Source: Lentzea sp. NBRC 105346
Lineage (GTDB): Bacteria; Actinomycetota; Actinomycetes; Mycobacteriales; Pseudonocardiaceae
Length of the DNA stretch: 64,000 nucleotides
Direction: 5' to 3'
NCBI RefSeq assembly: GCF_030269605.1
Contig: NZ_BSTQ01000003.1
Span: forward strand, 310,001 to 374,000
Part shown: positions 6,513 through 15,295 of the stretch, piece after piece
Position numbering within the stretch: the first letter of the stretch is position 1
Layout of the letters: each line of letters opens with the position of its first letter
Position numbers and translations under genes: made by a program
The notes under the pieces: model-generated
Seen by the model: the letters and a program-made list of their open reading frames with translations, nothing else
Database searches by the model: none
Told to the model about the DNA's origin: nothing

Positions 6513-7994
6513 TCAGCAGGCCTGGATCCAGGTGCACTCGACGTCGGTGCGCTGGGACGCGGGCGGTGGCGCGACCATGGTCGTCATCACCTGTTGCCCC
6601 TTCACGTCCGACGCCAAGCGGATCGCCACGCGATCCTCCAGATCCTTCGGTGCGTTACCGATGAAATTGTTCTGCACCAAGGAGAACACGAACTGGCGAC
6701 CGTCCGCGGAAGTGACGTAGCCGGAGAGCGCCGTCACGCCGGTCATCGAACCGGTCTTGGCGTGCACGTTGCCCTCGGCCGGAGTGCTCTTCATGCGGTT
6801 GACGAGCGTGCCGTCGCGTCCGGCGATCGGGAACGCCTCGTACCACGTGGAGAACCACGGCTTCGACCGTGCCGCGACGAGCAGCGACGCCAGCTGGTCC
6901 GGCGAGATCTGGTCCATTCTGGACAGACCCGAACCGTCCTCGACGTACAGCTCGGCGGGGTTGATCCCGAGCGCGGCGAGCTTCGGCCGCAACGCCGCGA
7001 GACCGCCGTGCCACGACTTGCCCGCGGTCTTCACCAGCACCTCGGTCAGCATGTTGTTGCTGGCCTTGAGCAACGGCACGATCAGCTCGCGCAACGGCAT
7101 CGAGTCGCGGTGCGCCGCCTGCACGGCCGACGCCGGCGTAGCCCCGGCAACAGTGCCACCCTGCACAGCGACACCGTTGGCGGCCAACGCCTTGCGGAAC
7201 ACGTTGGCGACGAGCCCGCTCGGGTCGTGCACGGTAGCCAGCACGTCGCGGCCACCGGAGGTCGCGCCGCTGACGCGGATCACGTTCGTCCCGTGGTCGC
7301 GCAGCACGCTGACCGACCCCGGCCCGGTGACCGCCGTGTTCACCACCTGCACGTGCGTGTTGGGCGGGTCCAGCTCGACCCGGACCGGTTGCCCGGCAAC
7401 GGAAGGCCGCACCTTCACCAGGATCGTGCCCGCGCTGAACGCCGCGTCCGGCGACAGCGTCAACGCCGATGTCTCCGCGTTGTACGCATAGGGTTCGTCG
7501 TCCCACGCCCAGCCGAGCGCGTACGGCACCTGGTCGAACGCCGTGTCGTCGACGACCAGCGAACCGGTCACGACGCGGATTCCACCGGCCGCCAGCATGA
7601 CCGCGAGATCCTGGTAGTGCTTGGCGGCCATCGTCGGGTCACCGGTTCCGCGCAGGTACACGTTGCCTTGCAACGTATCCCCAGCGCGCGAACCGTCGGT
7701 CAGCACGTCGGTGCGCCAGCGGAAATCCGGCCCCAGCGTCTCCAGCGCCAGGGCCGTCGTGAGCATCTTGAGGTTGGACGCGGGCTGCATGCGGCGCCCG
7801 CTCGAACTGCTGAACACGACCTCCCCCGACGTCGCGTCCCGGACGACGAGCCCGGCCTGCGCGTTCTTCAGCCGGGTGTCGGCGAGGATCGCGGAGAGGT
7901 CCTGCCCCAGCGGGTCGCCGTCCTGGGCGACGGCACCGCCGCCGCCCGGGACGAGCAGAAGACCTGCGAGAGCGAGGAGTAAGCCTCGTCTCAC
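6513..7994 (-). CDS. dacB: D-alanyl-D-alanine carboxypeptidase/endopeptidase (PBP4 family, peptidase S13)
   Basis: A 493-residue exported enzyme that trims or cleaves peptidoglycan peptides. A signal peptide covers about residues 1-24 (RRGLLLALAGLLLVPGG). The active-site motifs are SxxK at Ser73-Lys76 (PASNLKM), SxN (KASNNMLTE) and KTG (HAKTGSMTG), and the large insert between the first two motifs typical of S13 enzymes is present. The GTG start overlaps the gnd stop (GTGA), indicating co-transcription with gnd. Codon 5 is TTA, so translation could depend on a bldA-like tRNA. The gene ends at the long hairpin shared with the SulP fusion. Confidence 0.95.
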   Translation of the reverse strand: MRRGLLLALAGLLLVPGGGGAVAQDGDPLGQDLSAILADTRLKNAQAGLVVRDATSGEVVFSSSSGRRMQPASNLKMLTTALALETLGPDFRWRTDVLTDGSRAGDTLQGNVYLRGTGDPTMAAKHYQDLAVMLAAGGIRVVTGSLVVDDTAFDQVPYALGWAWDDEPYAYNAETSALTLSPDAAFSAGTILVKVRPSVAGQPVRVELDPPNTHVQVVNTAVTGPGSVSVLRDHGTNVIRVSGATSGGRDVLATVHDPSGLVANVFRKALAANGVAVQGGTVAGATPASAVQAAHRDSMPLRELIVPLLKASNNMLTEVLVKTAGKSWHGGLAALRPKLAALGINPAELYVEDGSGLSRMDQISPDQLASLLVAARSKPWFSTWYEAFPIAGRDGTLVNRMKSTPAEGNVHAKTGSMTGVTALSGYVTSADGRQFVFSLVQNNFIGNAPKDLEDRVAIRLASDVKGQQVMTTMVAPPPASQRTDVECTWIQAC

Positions 7995-9421
7995 GCCTCG
8001 ATCTCCGAGCGGTCACCGGACCACAGCGTGTGGAAGCTGCCCGGCTTGTCCACGCGGCGGTAGGTGTGCGCACCGAAGAAGTCGCGCAGCCCCTGCACCA
8101 GCGACGCGGGCAGGCGCTCGGACCGCAGACCGTCGTAGTAGGCGAGCGCGGACACGAAGCCCGGCGTCGGCACCCCAGCCTCGACCGCGCGCACCACCAC
8201 GCGGCGCCACGCCTCCTCCGCCGCCTTGACCGCGTCGCGGAAGTACCCGTCGACGAGCAGCGACGGCAGGTCGGCGTTCGCGTCGTACGCCTCGCGGATC
8301 CGGTTCAGGAACCGCGCGCGGATGATGCAGCCGCCACGCCAGATCGTCGCCATGGCACCGAGGTCGATGTTCCAGTCGTAGTTCTTCGACGCCTCGCGGA
8401 TCATGTCGAAGCCCTGCGCGTACGCGACGACCTTGGACGCGTACAGCGCCTGCCGCACGTCCTCGACGAGCTGCTCGTCGGGCTTCGCGACGACCTCGGA
8501 CGCGCCGAACGCGTCCCGCACGGCCTTGCGCTGGTCGGTGTGGCCGGACAGCGACCGCGCGAAGACGGCCTCGGCGATGCCGGTGACCGGCACACCCAGC
8601 TCGAGCGCCTCCTGGACGGTCCAGCGGCCGGTGCCCTTCTGCTCGGCCGCGTCCTCGATGACGTCGACCAGCGGCCGGTCGCCGGAGTTGTGCGCGAGCA
8701 CCTCGGCGGTGATCTCCACGAGGTACGACTCGAGGTCGCCGGTGTTCCACTGCTTGAAGACCTCGGCGATCTGCGCCGGCGACTGCCCGCCGACCCGGTT
8801 GAGCAGGTCGTAGGCCTCGGCGATGAGCTGCATGTCGGCGTACTCGATGCCGTTGTGCACCATCTTCACGAAGTGGCCCGCGCCGTCCGGCCCGACGTGC
8901 ACGCAGCACGGCTGCCCATCGACCTTCGCGGCGATCTCCTCGAACACCGGGCCGACGTGCACGTACGACTCGGCGGGTCCGCCCGGCATGATGCTCGGCC
9001 CGTTCAGCGCGCCCTCTTCACCACCGGAGATGCCCGCACCGACGAAGTGCAGGCCCTTCTCGCGCAGCGCCTTCTCGCGGCGGCGCGTGTCCGCGTAGTG
9101 CGCGTTGCCGCCGTCGATGATCATGTCGCCCGGCTCCAGCGCCGCGGCCAGCTCGTCGATGACGGCGTCCGTCGGCCCTCCCGCCTTGACCATGATGATG
9201 ATCTGGCGTGGCTTCTGCAGGCTCGCGACGAGCTCCTCGACCGTCTCCGCCGCGACGAAGTCACCCTCGTGCCCGTGCTCTTCGATCAACGCCTTCGTGC
9301 GCGTTGGGGTCCGGTTGTGGACGGCCACCCGGAACCCGTGCCGCGCGAGGTTGCGCGCCAGGTTGCTGCCCATCGTGGCGAGTCCGGTAACGGCGATGCG
9401 CGCCGTGCCTTCCGTAGTCAT
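7991..9421 (-). CDS. gnd: 6-phosphogluconate dehydrogenase, decarboxylating
   Basis: A 476-residue enzyme that oxidises 6-phosphogluconate to ribulose 5-phosphate and CO2 with NADP+ in the pentose phosphate pathway. The N-terminal Rossmann motif GLATMGSNLARNLA and HNRTPTRT are followed by the signature IIDGGNAHYADTRRR and the active-site segment GHFVKMVHNGIEYADMQ. The C-terminal all-alpha domain (WRGGCIIRARFLNRI, SALAYYDGLRSERLPASL) is complete. Start ATG 9421 fits the family; the frame extends upstream, but that part has no similarity. The stop overlaps the dacB start by 4 bases. Confidence 0.97.
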   Translation of the reverse strand: MTTEGTARIAVTGLATMGSNLARNLARHGFRVAVHNRTPTRTKALIEEHGHEGDFVAAETVEELVASLQKPRQIIIMVKAGGPTDAVIDELAAALEPGDMIIDGGNAHYADTRRREKALREKGLHFVGAGISGGEEGALNGPSIMPGGPAESYVHVGPVFEEIAAKVDGQPCCVHVGPDGAGHFVKMVHNGIEYADMQLIAEAYDLLNRVGGQSPAQIAEVFKQWNTGDLESYLVEITAEVLAHNSGDRPLVDVIEDAAEQKGTGRWTVQEALELGVPVTGIAEAVFARSLSGHTDQRKAVRDAFGASEVVAKPDEQLVEDVRQALYASKVVAYAQGFDMIREASKNYDWNIDLGAMATIWRGGCIIRARFLNRIREAYDANADLPSLLVDGYFRDAVKAAEEAWRRVVVRAVEAGVPTPGFVSALAYYDGLRSERLPASLVQGLRDFFGAHTYRRVDKPGSFHTLWSGDRSEIEA

Positions 9422-9489
9422 GCGGCACAGCTTGCCGCGCCCGGTGTGAGTTCGCGAGAAGTCACAGGGAGTTCTTAGGCACGATCGAG

Positions 9490-9508
9490 TTAGGGTTGCC
9501 TTATGAGC
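9490..9508 (+). promoter_or_regulatory. Possible DmdR/IdeR iron box overlapping the DUF2218 start
   Basis: TTAGGGTTGCCTTA at 9490-9503 resembles the left part of the actinobacterial iron box (TTAGGTTAGGCTAACCTAA type), but the right half is poor. It overlaps the ATG of the DUF2218 gene, a family often found near siderophore genes. The site is weak and inferred. Confidence 0.35.
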
Positions 9509-9793
9509 ACCTTCACCAGCACCGGGTCCGCCGCCACCGACCGGCCCGAGCGCTACGGATCTCAGCTGGTCAAGCACTTCACGGCCAAGGATCGGCCGGG
9601 AGGGTGGGAGGACGGCAAGGGCTACGTCGAGTTCACCGCGGGAACGGCCGAGTTCTCGGTTGAACCGGGTGCGCTCGGCCTGCGTGTGACCGCGGCCGAC
9701 CAGGACTCTCTGGCGCAGTTGCGCGACGTTGTCGAACGCCACCTCGTGCGGTTCGGCACCCGCGACGAGCTCACTGTCGTCTGGTCGGCTTAG
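9503..9793 (+). CDS. DUF2218 domain-containing protein
   Basis: A 96-residue protein made of one DUF2218 domain: the DRPERYGSQLVKHF opening, the central VEFTAGTAEFSVEPGALGLRVTA strands and the terminal HLVRFGTRDELTVVW. Members of this family often accompany siderophore-interacting proteins or iron-regulated genes; the molecular role is unknown. It is divergent from gnd, with 81 bases between the starts, and its stop overlaps the convergent LysE gene by 4 bases. A possible iron box covers its start codon. Confidence 0.9.
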   Translation: MSTFTSTGSAATDRPERYGSQLVKHFTAKDRPGGWEDGKGYVEFTAGTAEFSVEPGALGLRVTAADQDSLAQLRDVVERHLVRFGTRDELTVVWSA

Positions 9794-10386
9794 GCGGCCA
9801 TCACCGAGGCGGCCATGCCGATGAGAGCGGTCCCGCAGACCCGCTCGAACACCTTGCGCGCCTTCGGCCTGGCCAGCAGCACGCTGAGCTGACGCGCCAG
9901 CGGCACGACGATCACCCAGAAGAGCGCGAAGACACCGACCGTGACGCCACTGAGGAGCGCCGCCTGCGGCAACGGGCTCGCGTTCGGGTCCATCGCCTGC
10001 GGGATGAGGCTGAGGAACGTCAGCATCACCTTGGGGTTCAACAGGTCGCACAGCACGCCGCGCAGGAAGACACCACGTTCGGTGTGTTCAACCGTCTGCT
10101 GTGGACCCTTGGCGGCCTTCAGCGTCATCACGCCGAGATATCCAAGGTAGATGGCGCCGACCGCCTTCACCGCGAACAGCGCCGCCGGCACGGCCACAAC
10201 GAGTGCTGAGAGGCCGATCGTCGCGAGCGTGGCGTGCACCAGCAGACCGGTCACGACGCCGAGCGCGGCGAGTGTGCCGAGGCGCAGGCTTTTGACGGCA
10301 TTGCCCGTGATCAGCACGAAGTCGGGACCGGGCACGATCGTGATTACCACGAGCGCGAGCAGGAAGGACGTCCAGGCGATGTGCAC
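9790..10386 (-). CDS. LysE/RhtB-family amino acid exporter
   Basis: A 198-residue inner-membrane protein with about six hydrophobic segments. The LysE signature GPDFVLITGNAV is near residue 20, followed by LLVHATLATIGLSALV, KAVGAIYLGYLGVMTLKAA and LNPKVMLTFLSLIPQ. Family members export amino acids or derivatives. The start is GTG 10386 (VHIAWTSFLLA); longer frames upstream run into the divergent regulator. An Lrp/AsnC gene faces away 58 bases upstream, the classic LysE-LysG-like layout, so its substrate is probably the ligand of that regulator. Confidence 0.93.
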   Translation of the reverse strand: MHIAWTSFLLALVVITIVPGPDFVLITGNAVKSLRLGTLAALGVVTGLLVHATLATIGLSALVVAVPAALFAVKAVGAIYLGYLGVMTLKAAKGPQQTVEHTERGVFLRGVLCDLLNPKVMLTFLSLIPQAMDPNASPLPQAALLSGVTVGVFALFWVIVVPLARQLSVLLARPKARKVFERVCGTALIGMAASVMAA

Positions 10387-10444
10387 GCGCTGATGATCTG
10401 CTGTTGTTCGGCGCGATTCCACGTCGCCGGTACGATGTTCGGTT

Positions 10445-10957
10445 GTGAAAGAAGTAGCCGAACTGGATTCGGTCGACTGGCACATCCTGGAGGAGTTGCA
10501 GAACGACGCGACGATCCCGAACCGGACCCTCGCGGAGATCGTCGGCCTGGCACCTTCGACGTGTCTGCAACGGGTGCGCCGGCTGCGTGAGCTGGGCGTG
10601 ATCACCGGGTGCCACGCGGTGGTCGACCCGGCCACGACGGGCCTGCCGCTGGAGGCCGTCGTGAGCGTCAACGTGCGGCCGCACAACCGGCCCGTGACCA
10701 CGGCTTTCCGCGCGTTCGTGATGGCGCAGCCGGAGACTCGGTCGATCTTTCACGTGAGCGGGAACGCGGACTTCCTGATCCACATCGCGGTGGCCGACTC
10801 GGCGCACCTGCAGGCGTTCCTGGTGGACAAGCTGGCCTCGCGGACCGAGGTGCGAAACCTGACTTCGGCGGTGGTTCTGGAGCGCGTCGAGACTCGGGCG
10901 CTGACGCCACCGGCAAACCTGCGCCCCACCCACCGCCGCCGCCGTGTCGACTCCTGA
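10445..10957 (+). CDS. Lrp/AsnC-family transcriptional regulator
   Basis: A 170-residue regulator. The N-terminal HTH covers about residues 8-60 (LDSVDWHILEELQNDATIPN, APSTCLQRVRRLRELGVI). The C-terminal AsnC/RAM ligand domain has GLPLEAVVSVNVRP and FHVSGNADFLIHIAVADSAH. The start is GTG 10445 (MKEVAELDSVDW). It is divergent from the LysE exporter and probably controls it in response to an amino acid. A TACGAT -10-like element lies at 10432. The stop lies just before a long palindrome. Confidence 0.94.
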   Translation: MKEVAELDSVDWHILEELQNDATIPNRTLAEIVGLAPSTCLQRVRRLRELGVITGCHAVVDPATTGLPLEAVVSVNVRPHNRPVTTAFRAFVMAQPETRSIFHVSGNADFLIHIAVADSAHLQAFLVDKLASRTEVRNLTSAVVLERVETRALTPPANLRPTHRRRRVDS

Positions 10958-10958
10958 G

Positions 10959-11015
10959 GTGCCGTTATGGCCACCTTTACGGACCTGAGGTCCGTAAAGG
11001 TGGCCATAACGGCAC
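10959..11015. terminator. Near-perfect 57-base palindrome (bidirectional terminator)
   Basis: Two perfect 28-base arms (10959-10986 and 10988-11015) around a single base. It fills the gap between the Lrp stop (10957) and the glycosyltransferase stop (11018). A hairpin this long should terminate both convergent transcripts. Its sequence differs from that of the 6457/17233 element. Confidence 0.85.
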
Positions 11016-11017
11016 TC

Positions 11018-12058
11018 CTAGGCGTATTCGGGGAGGCGGGCCGCCAGGTCGTCGGGTGAGGGCATGTCCGAGACCTCCTGCGCCATGCAGCGCGCGGCCG
11101 CCTCCACGGCCTCGTCGGCCAGCAGCCGCGCGGCCGCGGAGTACACGGCGTCGGCGGTGATCTCCTCGGACAGCAGCCGCTCCCCCGCCCCGGCCACGAG
11201 CACGGCCTCGGCGTTGGCGAAGTGGTCGGCGTCCAGAGGCAGCACCAGTTGCGGCACACCGGCGGCGAAAGCGCCGAGCGTGCTCGCGGAACCCCCGTGG
11301 TGCACGACGAGATCGGCGTGCTGCAGCAGCTCGGCCTGCGGCACCCACGACTCCAGACGCACGTTCGAAGGCACGGCACCCACATCGTCGACGTGTCCGG
11401 CCGCGACGAGCACCTGCAGCGGCAGCCGGGACAGCCCGTCGATGGCCGAACGCAGCAGAGAAACGGACCCGAGGGTCAGATAAACGAGCGGCAACCGCAG
11501 CGGCGGCAGCCCGCCCGGCTCGGCCCACGCGACGGGACGCAGCGGCACGCGGTGGGTGGCCGCCTTGAAGCCGGGATCCTGCACCGATGCCGGGCAGATG
11601 TCGATGAACGCATCACCGACCGAAGACGCACCGTCGAACGCCAACCCCAACGACGCCGCATAAGACGACTGCAGCGAAGTGATCGACGAAGTCTGCGGCA
11701 CGCGGCCGAAACCGTGCGCCAGCACCGGAATCCCGGCGAGCCGCGCGGCGAACGCGCCGCCGGGGTTGGCGACGTCGCAGATGACGAGCTCCGGTTTGAC
11801 CGACGCCAGCACCGGTTCCAGGTCGGCCACCACCCGTTGTGGCAGTAGCGAACCGAACACATCGGCAGCTGAACCGGCAAGGGAACCGGACGGCACGCCG
11901 GCGATGGCCACGGAGAGACCCGACGAACGCAGCCGCGGCAGGTGGTCCGCCGTGGTCGCGAACGTCACCTCGTGCCCGGCGCGGAGCGCGGCGACGGCGA
12001 GCGGCAGCAGCGGGTTGATGTGCCCGTGCCTGCCCAGTGCCGTGAAAAGAATGCGCAC
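11018..12058 (-). CDS. Glycosyltransferase, MGT/UGT-like (GT1 family)
   Basis: A 346-residue GT-B glycosyltransferase. The N-terminal domain opens MRILFTALGRHGHINPLLPL with the early His typical of macrolide/UGT glycosyltransferases. The C-terminal nucleotide-sugar site is visible as WVPQAELLQHADLVVHHGGS, then FAAGVPQLVLPLDADHFANA. It should transfer a sugar from an NDP- or UDP-donor to a small acceptor; the acceptor is unknown and no biosynthetic cluster surrounds it. The length is slightly short of the usual 380-400 residues, mainly in the acceptor-binding half. It lies 42 bases downstream of tesB on the same strand. Confidence 0.9.
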   Translation of the reverse strand: MRILFTALGRHGHINPLLPLAVAALRAGHEVTFATTADHLPRLRSSGLSVAIAGVPSGSLAGSAADVFGSLLPQRVVADLEPVLASVKPELVICDVANPGGAFAARLAGIPVLAHGFGRVPQTSSITSLQSSYAASLGLAFDGASSVGDAFIDICPASVQDPGFKAATHRVPLRPVAWAEPGGLPPLRLPLVYLTLGSVSLLRSAIDGLSRLPLQVLVAAGHVDDVGAVPSNVRLESWVPQAELLQHADLVVHHGGSASTLGAFAAGVPQLVLPLDADHFANAEAVLVAGAGERLLSEEITADAVYSAAARLLADEAVEAAARCMAQEVSDMPSPDDLAARLPEYA

Positions 12059-12100
12059 GACCCGAAAGTACTGAGCCAGCAGGGAAAAAGCGCTGTGATC

Positions 12101-13006
12101 TCAGTTCGGCCGCAGCACCCGGACGAGTCCCTCCTGCACGACCGTCGCGACGAGACGGCCGTCGCGCGAGAAGAACCGGCCGGTCGCGAGACCGCGGTTG
12201 CCCGAAGCCGATGGGGACTCGCAGTCGTAGAGGAACCATTCGTCGGCACGGAACCGGCGGTGGAACCACATCGCGTGGTCCAGCGACGCGCCGAGCACCT
12301 TGTCCAGGCCCCAGTACACGCCGTGCCGCACGAGCACCGCGTCGAGCAGCGTCAGGTCGGACGCGTAGGCGAGCACGCACACGTGCAGCAGCTCGTCGGA
12401 CGGCAGCAGGCCGTCGGCGCGCATCCACACCTGCGAGCGCGCGGGCGAGGGGCCGTCCTCGCGCAGCGTCCACGGTGGCTGGGTCACGTACCGGACGTCG
12501 ATCGGGCGCGGGAAGCGGGACGAGACGAGCTTGTCCGTGTACCCGACGAGCGACTCGCCCCACGTCGGCAGTGTCTCGGGATCGGGCACGTCAGGCATCT
12601 CGTCGGCGTGCTCGATGCCCTCCTCGTCGACCTGGAACGAGGCCGACAGAGCGAAGATCGCCTTGCCGTGCTGGACCGCCACGACGCGGCGCGTGGTGAA
12701 CGAGCGGCCGTCGCGGATGCGGTCCACCTCGTACACGATCGGCACGCGCGGGTCGCCGCCGCGGATGAAGTACGAGTGCAGCGAGTGGACCCGGCGCTCC
12801 GGCGGGACGGTCCGTCCCGCCGCCACGAGCGCCTGGCCCGCGACCTGCCCGCCGAAGACGCGCACCGGCGACTCGGCGGGGCTCACGCCGCGGAAGATGT
12901 TCTCCTCGATCTTCTCGAGGTCCAACAGGGCGACCAGGTCGTTCAACGCGGGCTGGCCGTTCAGTCCACTCGGAACCGACGCAGCCGCACGGGCCACCTC
13001 TGTCAC
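12101..13006 (-). CDS. tesB: Acyl-CoA thioesterase II
   Basis: A 301-residue double-hotdog thioesterase that hydrolyses acyl-CoA to free acid and CoA. The N-terminal hotdog has IFRGVSPAESPVRVFGGQVA and HSLHSYFIRGGDPRVPI. The C-terminal hotdog has SLDHAMWFHRRFRADEWFLY and the GRFFSRDGRLVATVVQEGL end. The GTG start lies 8 bases after the pyk stop, so they are co-transcribed. The pyk-tesB pair is a conserved actinobacterial neighbourhood, as in Mycobacterium. Confidence 0.96.
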   Translation of the reverse strand: MTEVARAAASVPSGLNGQPALNDLVALLDLEKIEENIFRGVSPAESPVRVFGGQVAGQALVAAGRTVPPERRVHSLHSYFIRGGDPRVPIVYEVDRIRDGRSFTTRRVVAVQHGKAIFALSASFQVDEEGIEHADEMPDVPDPETLPTWGESLVGYTDKLVSSRFPRPIDVRYVTQPPWTLREDGPSPARSQVWMRADGLLPSDELLHVCVLAYASDLTLLDAVLVRHGVYWGLDKVLGASLDHAMWFHRRFRADEWFLYDCESPSASGNRGLATGRFFSRDGRLVATVVQEGLVRVLRPN

Positions 13007-13014
13007 GGGTACTC

Positions 13015-14439
13015 CTATGCGTGGTCTTCCTCGCCGAGCCGGTGGACCCGGATGAGGTTCGTCGAACCGATGGTGCCAGGCGGTGAGCCTGCCACGACCA
13101 CCATCAGATCACCCGCCTGGTAGCGCCCGATCGCCAGCATGGACGAGTCCACCTGGCGGACCATCTCGTCGGTCGAGTTGACCCTCGGCACGAGGAACGT
13201 CTCGGTGCCCCACGTCAGCGCCAGCTGAGACCGCACGCTCGGCTCCGGCGTGAACGCCAGCAGCGGCAGGTGCGTGTGGAGGCGGGCGAGGCGACGGACC
13301 GTGTCGCCGGACTGCGTGAACGCCACCAGGGCCTTGGCGTTCAGCCGCTCACCGATGTCGCGGGCCGCGTAGGAGATCACGCCGCGCTTGGTGCGCGGGA
13401 CGTGCGTCAGCGGCGGGACCACAGTGGACTCGGTCTCGACGGCCTCGATGATCCGGCCCATCGTCTGGACGGACTCGATCGCGTACCGGCCGACGGACGT
13501 CTCACCGGACAGCATCAGCGCGTCCGCGCCGTCCAGCACCGCGTTCGCCACGTCGGACGTCTCGGCGCGGGTCGGCCGCGAGTTGACGATCATCGAGTCG
13601 AGCATCTGCGTCGCGACGATGACCGGCTTGGCGTTCTCGCGGGCGATCTGGATCGCGCGCTTCTGCACCAGCGGCACGTGCTCCAGCGGCAGCTCGACGC
13701 CCAGGTCACCGCGGGCGACCATCACGCCGTCGAACGCCAGCACGATCGCCTCGAGGTTGTCGACCGCCTCCGGCTTCTCGATCTTGGCGATGACCGGCAG
13801 GCGGCCCCGGCCCACGCGGTCCATCACCTGGTGCACCAGGTCGATGTCCGCGGGCGAGCGCACGAAGGACAGGGCGATGAAGTCCACGCCGAGGTGGAGC
13901 GCGAACTCCAGGTCCTCGATGTCCTTCTCGCTGAGCGCCGGCACGGACACGTCCATGCCGGGCAGGCTGAGGCCCTTGTTGTTGCTGACCGGGCCACCCT
14001 CGGTGACCTCTGCGACCACGTCGGAGCCCTCGACGTCGATGACGACCAGACCGACCTTGCCGTCGTCCACGAGGAGCCGGTCGCCGACCTTGGCGTCCTT
14101 CGCGAGCTCCTTGTACGTCGTCGACACGCGGTCGTGCGTGCCCTCGACGTCCTCGACGGTGATCCGGACGATGTCACCGGTGTTCCAGTCGACAGGACCC
14201 GCGGCGAACCGCCCGAGGCGGATCTTCGGCCCCTGCAGGTCGGCCAGGATGCCCACCGCGCGGCCCGACTCGTCCGCTGCCGCGCGGACCATGTCGTAGA
14301 CCTGCTTGTGGTCAGCGTGGCTGCCGTGACTGAAGTTCATCCGGGCGACGTCCATACCGGCCGCTACCAGGTCACGCACCTTTTCCGGGGTGCCCGTGGC
14401 CGGCCCGAGGGTACAGACGATCTTTGCGCGTCGACTCAC
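13015..14439 (-). CDS. pyk: Pyruvate kinase
   Basis: A 474-residue enzyme converting phosphoenolpyruvate and ADP to pyruvate and ATP. It begins RRAKIVCTLGPATGTPEKV and has the NFSHG motif, the active-site segment IAKIEKPEAVDNL, MVARGDLGVELP and ATQMLDSMI. A complete C-terminal domain follows (FTQSGDTVRRLARLHTHLPL). The start is GTG 14439. It leads the pyk-tesB pair, and about 120 bases of non-coding DNA upstream must hold its promoter. Confidence 0.98.
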   Translation of the reverse strand: MSRRAKIVCTLGPATGTPEKVRDLVAAGMDVARMNFSHGSHADHKQVYDMVRAAADESGRAVGILADLQGPKIRLGRFAAGPVDWNTGDIVRITVEDVEGTHDRVSTTYKELAKDAKVGDRLLVDDGKVGLVVIDVEGSDVVAEVTEGGPVSNNKGLSLPGMDVSVPALSEKDIEDLEFALHLGVDFIALSFVRSPADIDLVHQVMDRVGRGRLPVIAKIEKPEAVDNLEAIVLAFDGVMVARGDLGVELPLEHVPLVQKRAIQIARENAKPVIVATQMLDSMIVNSRPTRAETSDVANAVLDGADALMLSGETSVGRYAIESVQTMGRIIEAVETESTVVPPLTHVPRTKRGVISYAARDIGERLNAKALVAFTQSGDTVRRLARLHTHLPLLAFTPEPSVRSQLALTWGTETFLVPRVNSTDEMVRQVDSSMLAIGRYQAGDLMVVVAGSPPGTIGSTNLIRVHRLGEEDHA

Positions 14440-14558
14440 GTCTGCAGAGACTAGTCCCCGTTGCTGGACCGATCCCGAACTACCCGGCGGTAATCTTCGA
14501 ACATTCGGGCGAGGTCGCGGAGAATCCTTCGGTTAGTGGCCGGAGTGTCGCTCAGCGT

Positions 14559-15209
14559 TCACCATTTGCCCTCGGACACGCCCACGTGATCGGCGCACCA
14601 CTCGTTGAAGTCCCGCACCTGCCGCCACGCCTTGCGCACCCGGTCGATGCACTTGCGCTCGTGCAGAGCGTCATCGGGCGGCCACGTACGGTGAACGTAG
14701 ATGGACTTGTGCCGGAGCAGATCGATCCGCGGGTGGTCCGCGTCGAACCCACGGGGCTTCGACTTCAGCTGCTCCCCCGCCAGAGTCCACCCCGCCTTGA
14801 CGAGCTTGGCGATGATCTTGCGCAACGCCTCTCCGTGGATCTCCTCGGCGACCGCCGTCCGGTACCTGGCGACCTGATCGGACGCCATCGCGAAGGACCC
14901 GCCACCGACGAGCATCCCGGCCGGACCGACCTGGACGTAGTACGCGCCACCACCGCGCCCGGCCTCGACCACGCCACCACAGTGGTTCTTGTACGGCGTC
15001 TTGTCCTTGCTGAACCGGACGTCCCGGTAGGGCCGGAACACCTTGCCCGGCCCGAACTCGTCGGCCAGGTCCGCCAGCAGAGCCTCCATGGGCGCCCGAA
15101 CGTCCCGCTGGTAGGTCTCCTTGTTGTCGTCCCAGTACGCCTTGGAGTTGTCCTGTTCCAAGCCGTCGAAGAAGTCGATGGCGTACTCGCCGAAGCCCGT
15201 GAACGTCAC
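14559..15209 (-). CDS. DUF2461 domain-containing protein
   Basis: A 216-residue soluble protein of the DUF2461 (TIGR02453) family: FFDGLEQDNSKAYWDDNKET, then FRPYRDVRFSKDKTPYKNHC, YYVQVGPAGMLVGGGSFAMA and the closing RDFNEWCADHVG. The family is widespread and its function is unknown. I placed the start at GTG 15209 with AGG 9 bases upstream; a TTG two codons earlier is possible. It is divergent from the Helicase_C_3 gene, with 86 bases between the starts. Confidence 0.92.
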   Translation of the reverse strand: MTFTGFGEYAIDFFDGLEQDNSKAYWDDNKETYQRDVRAPMEALLADLADEFGPGKVFRPYRDVRFSKDKTPYKNHCGGVVEAGRGGGAYYVQVGPAGMLVGGGSFAMASDQVARYRTAVAEEIHGEALRKIIAKLVKAGWTLAGEQLKSKPRGFDADHPRIDLLRHKSIYVHRTWPPDDALHERKCIDRVRKAWRQVRDFNEWCADHVGVSEGKW

Positions 15210-15295
15210 CCACAAAGCCTACGAGCACGGATGGCCTTCACCCATCGGGTGGACATCGTGTCTTCGGAAAGATCGTTTGGCCATACTCGGATGAC

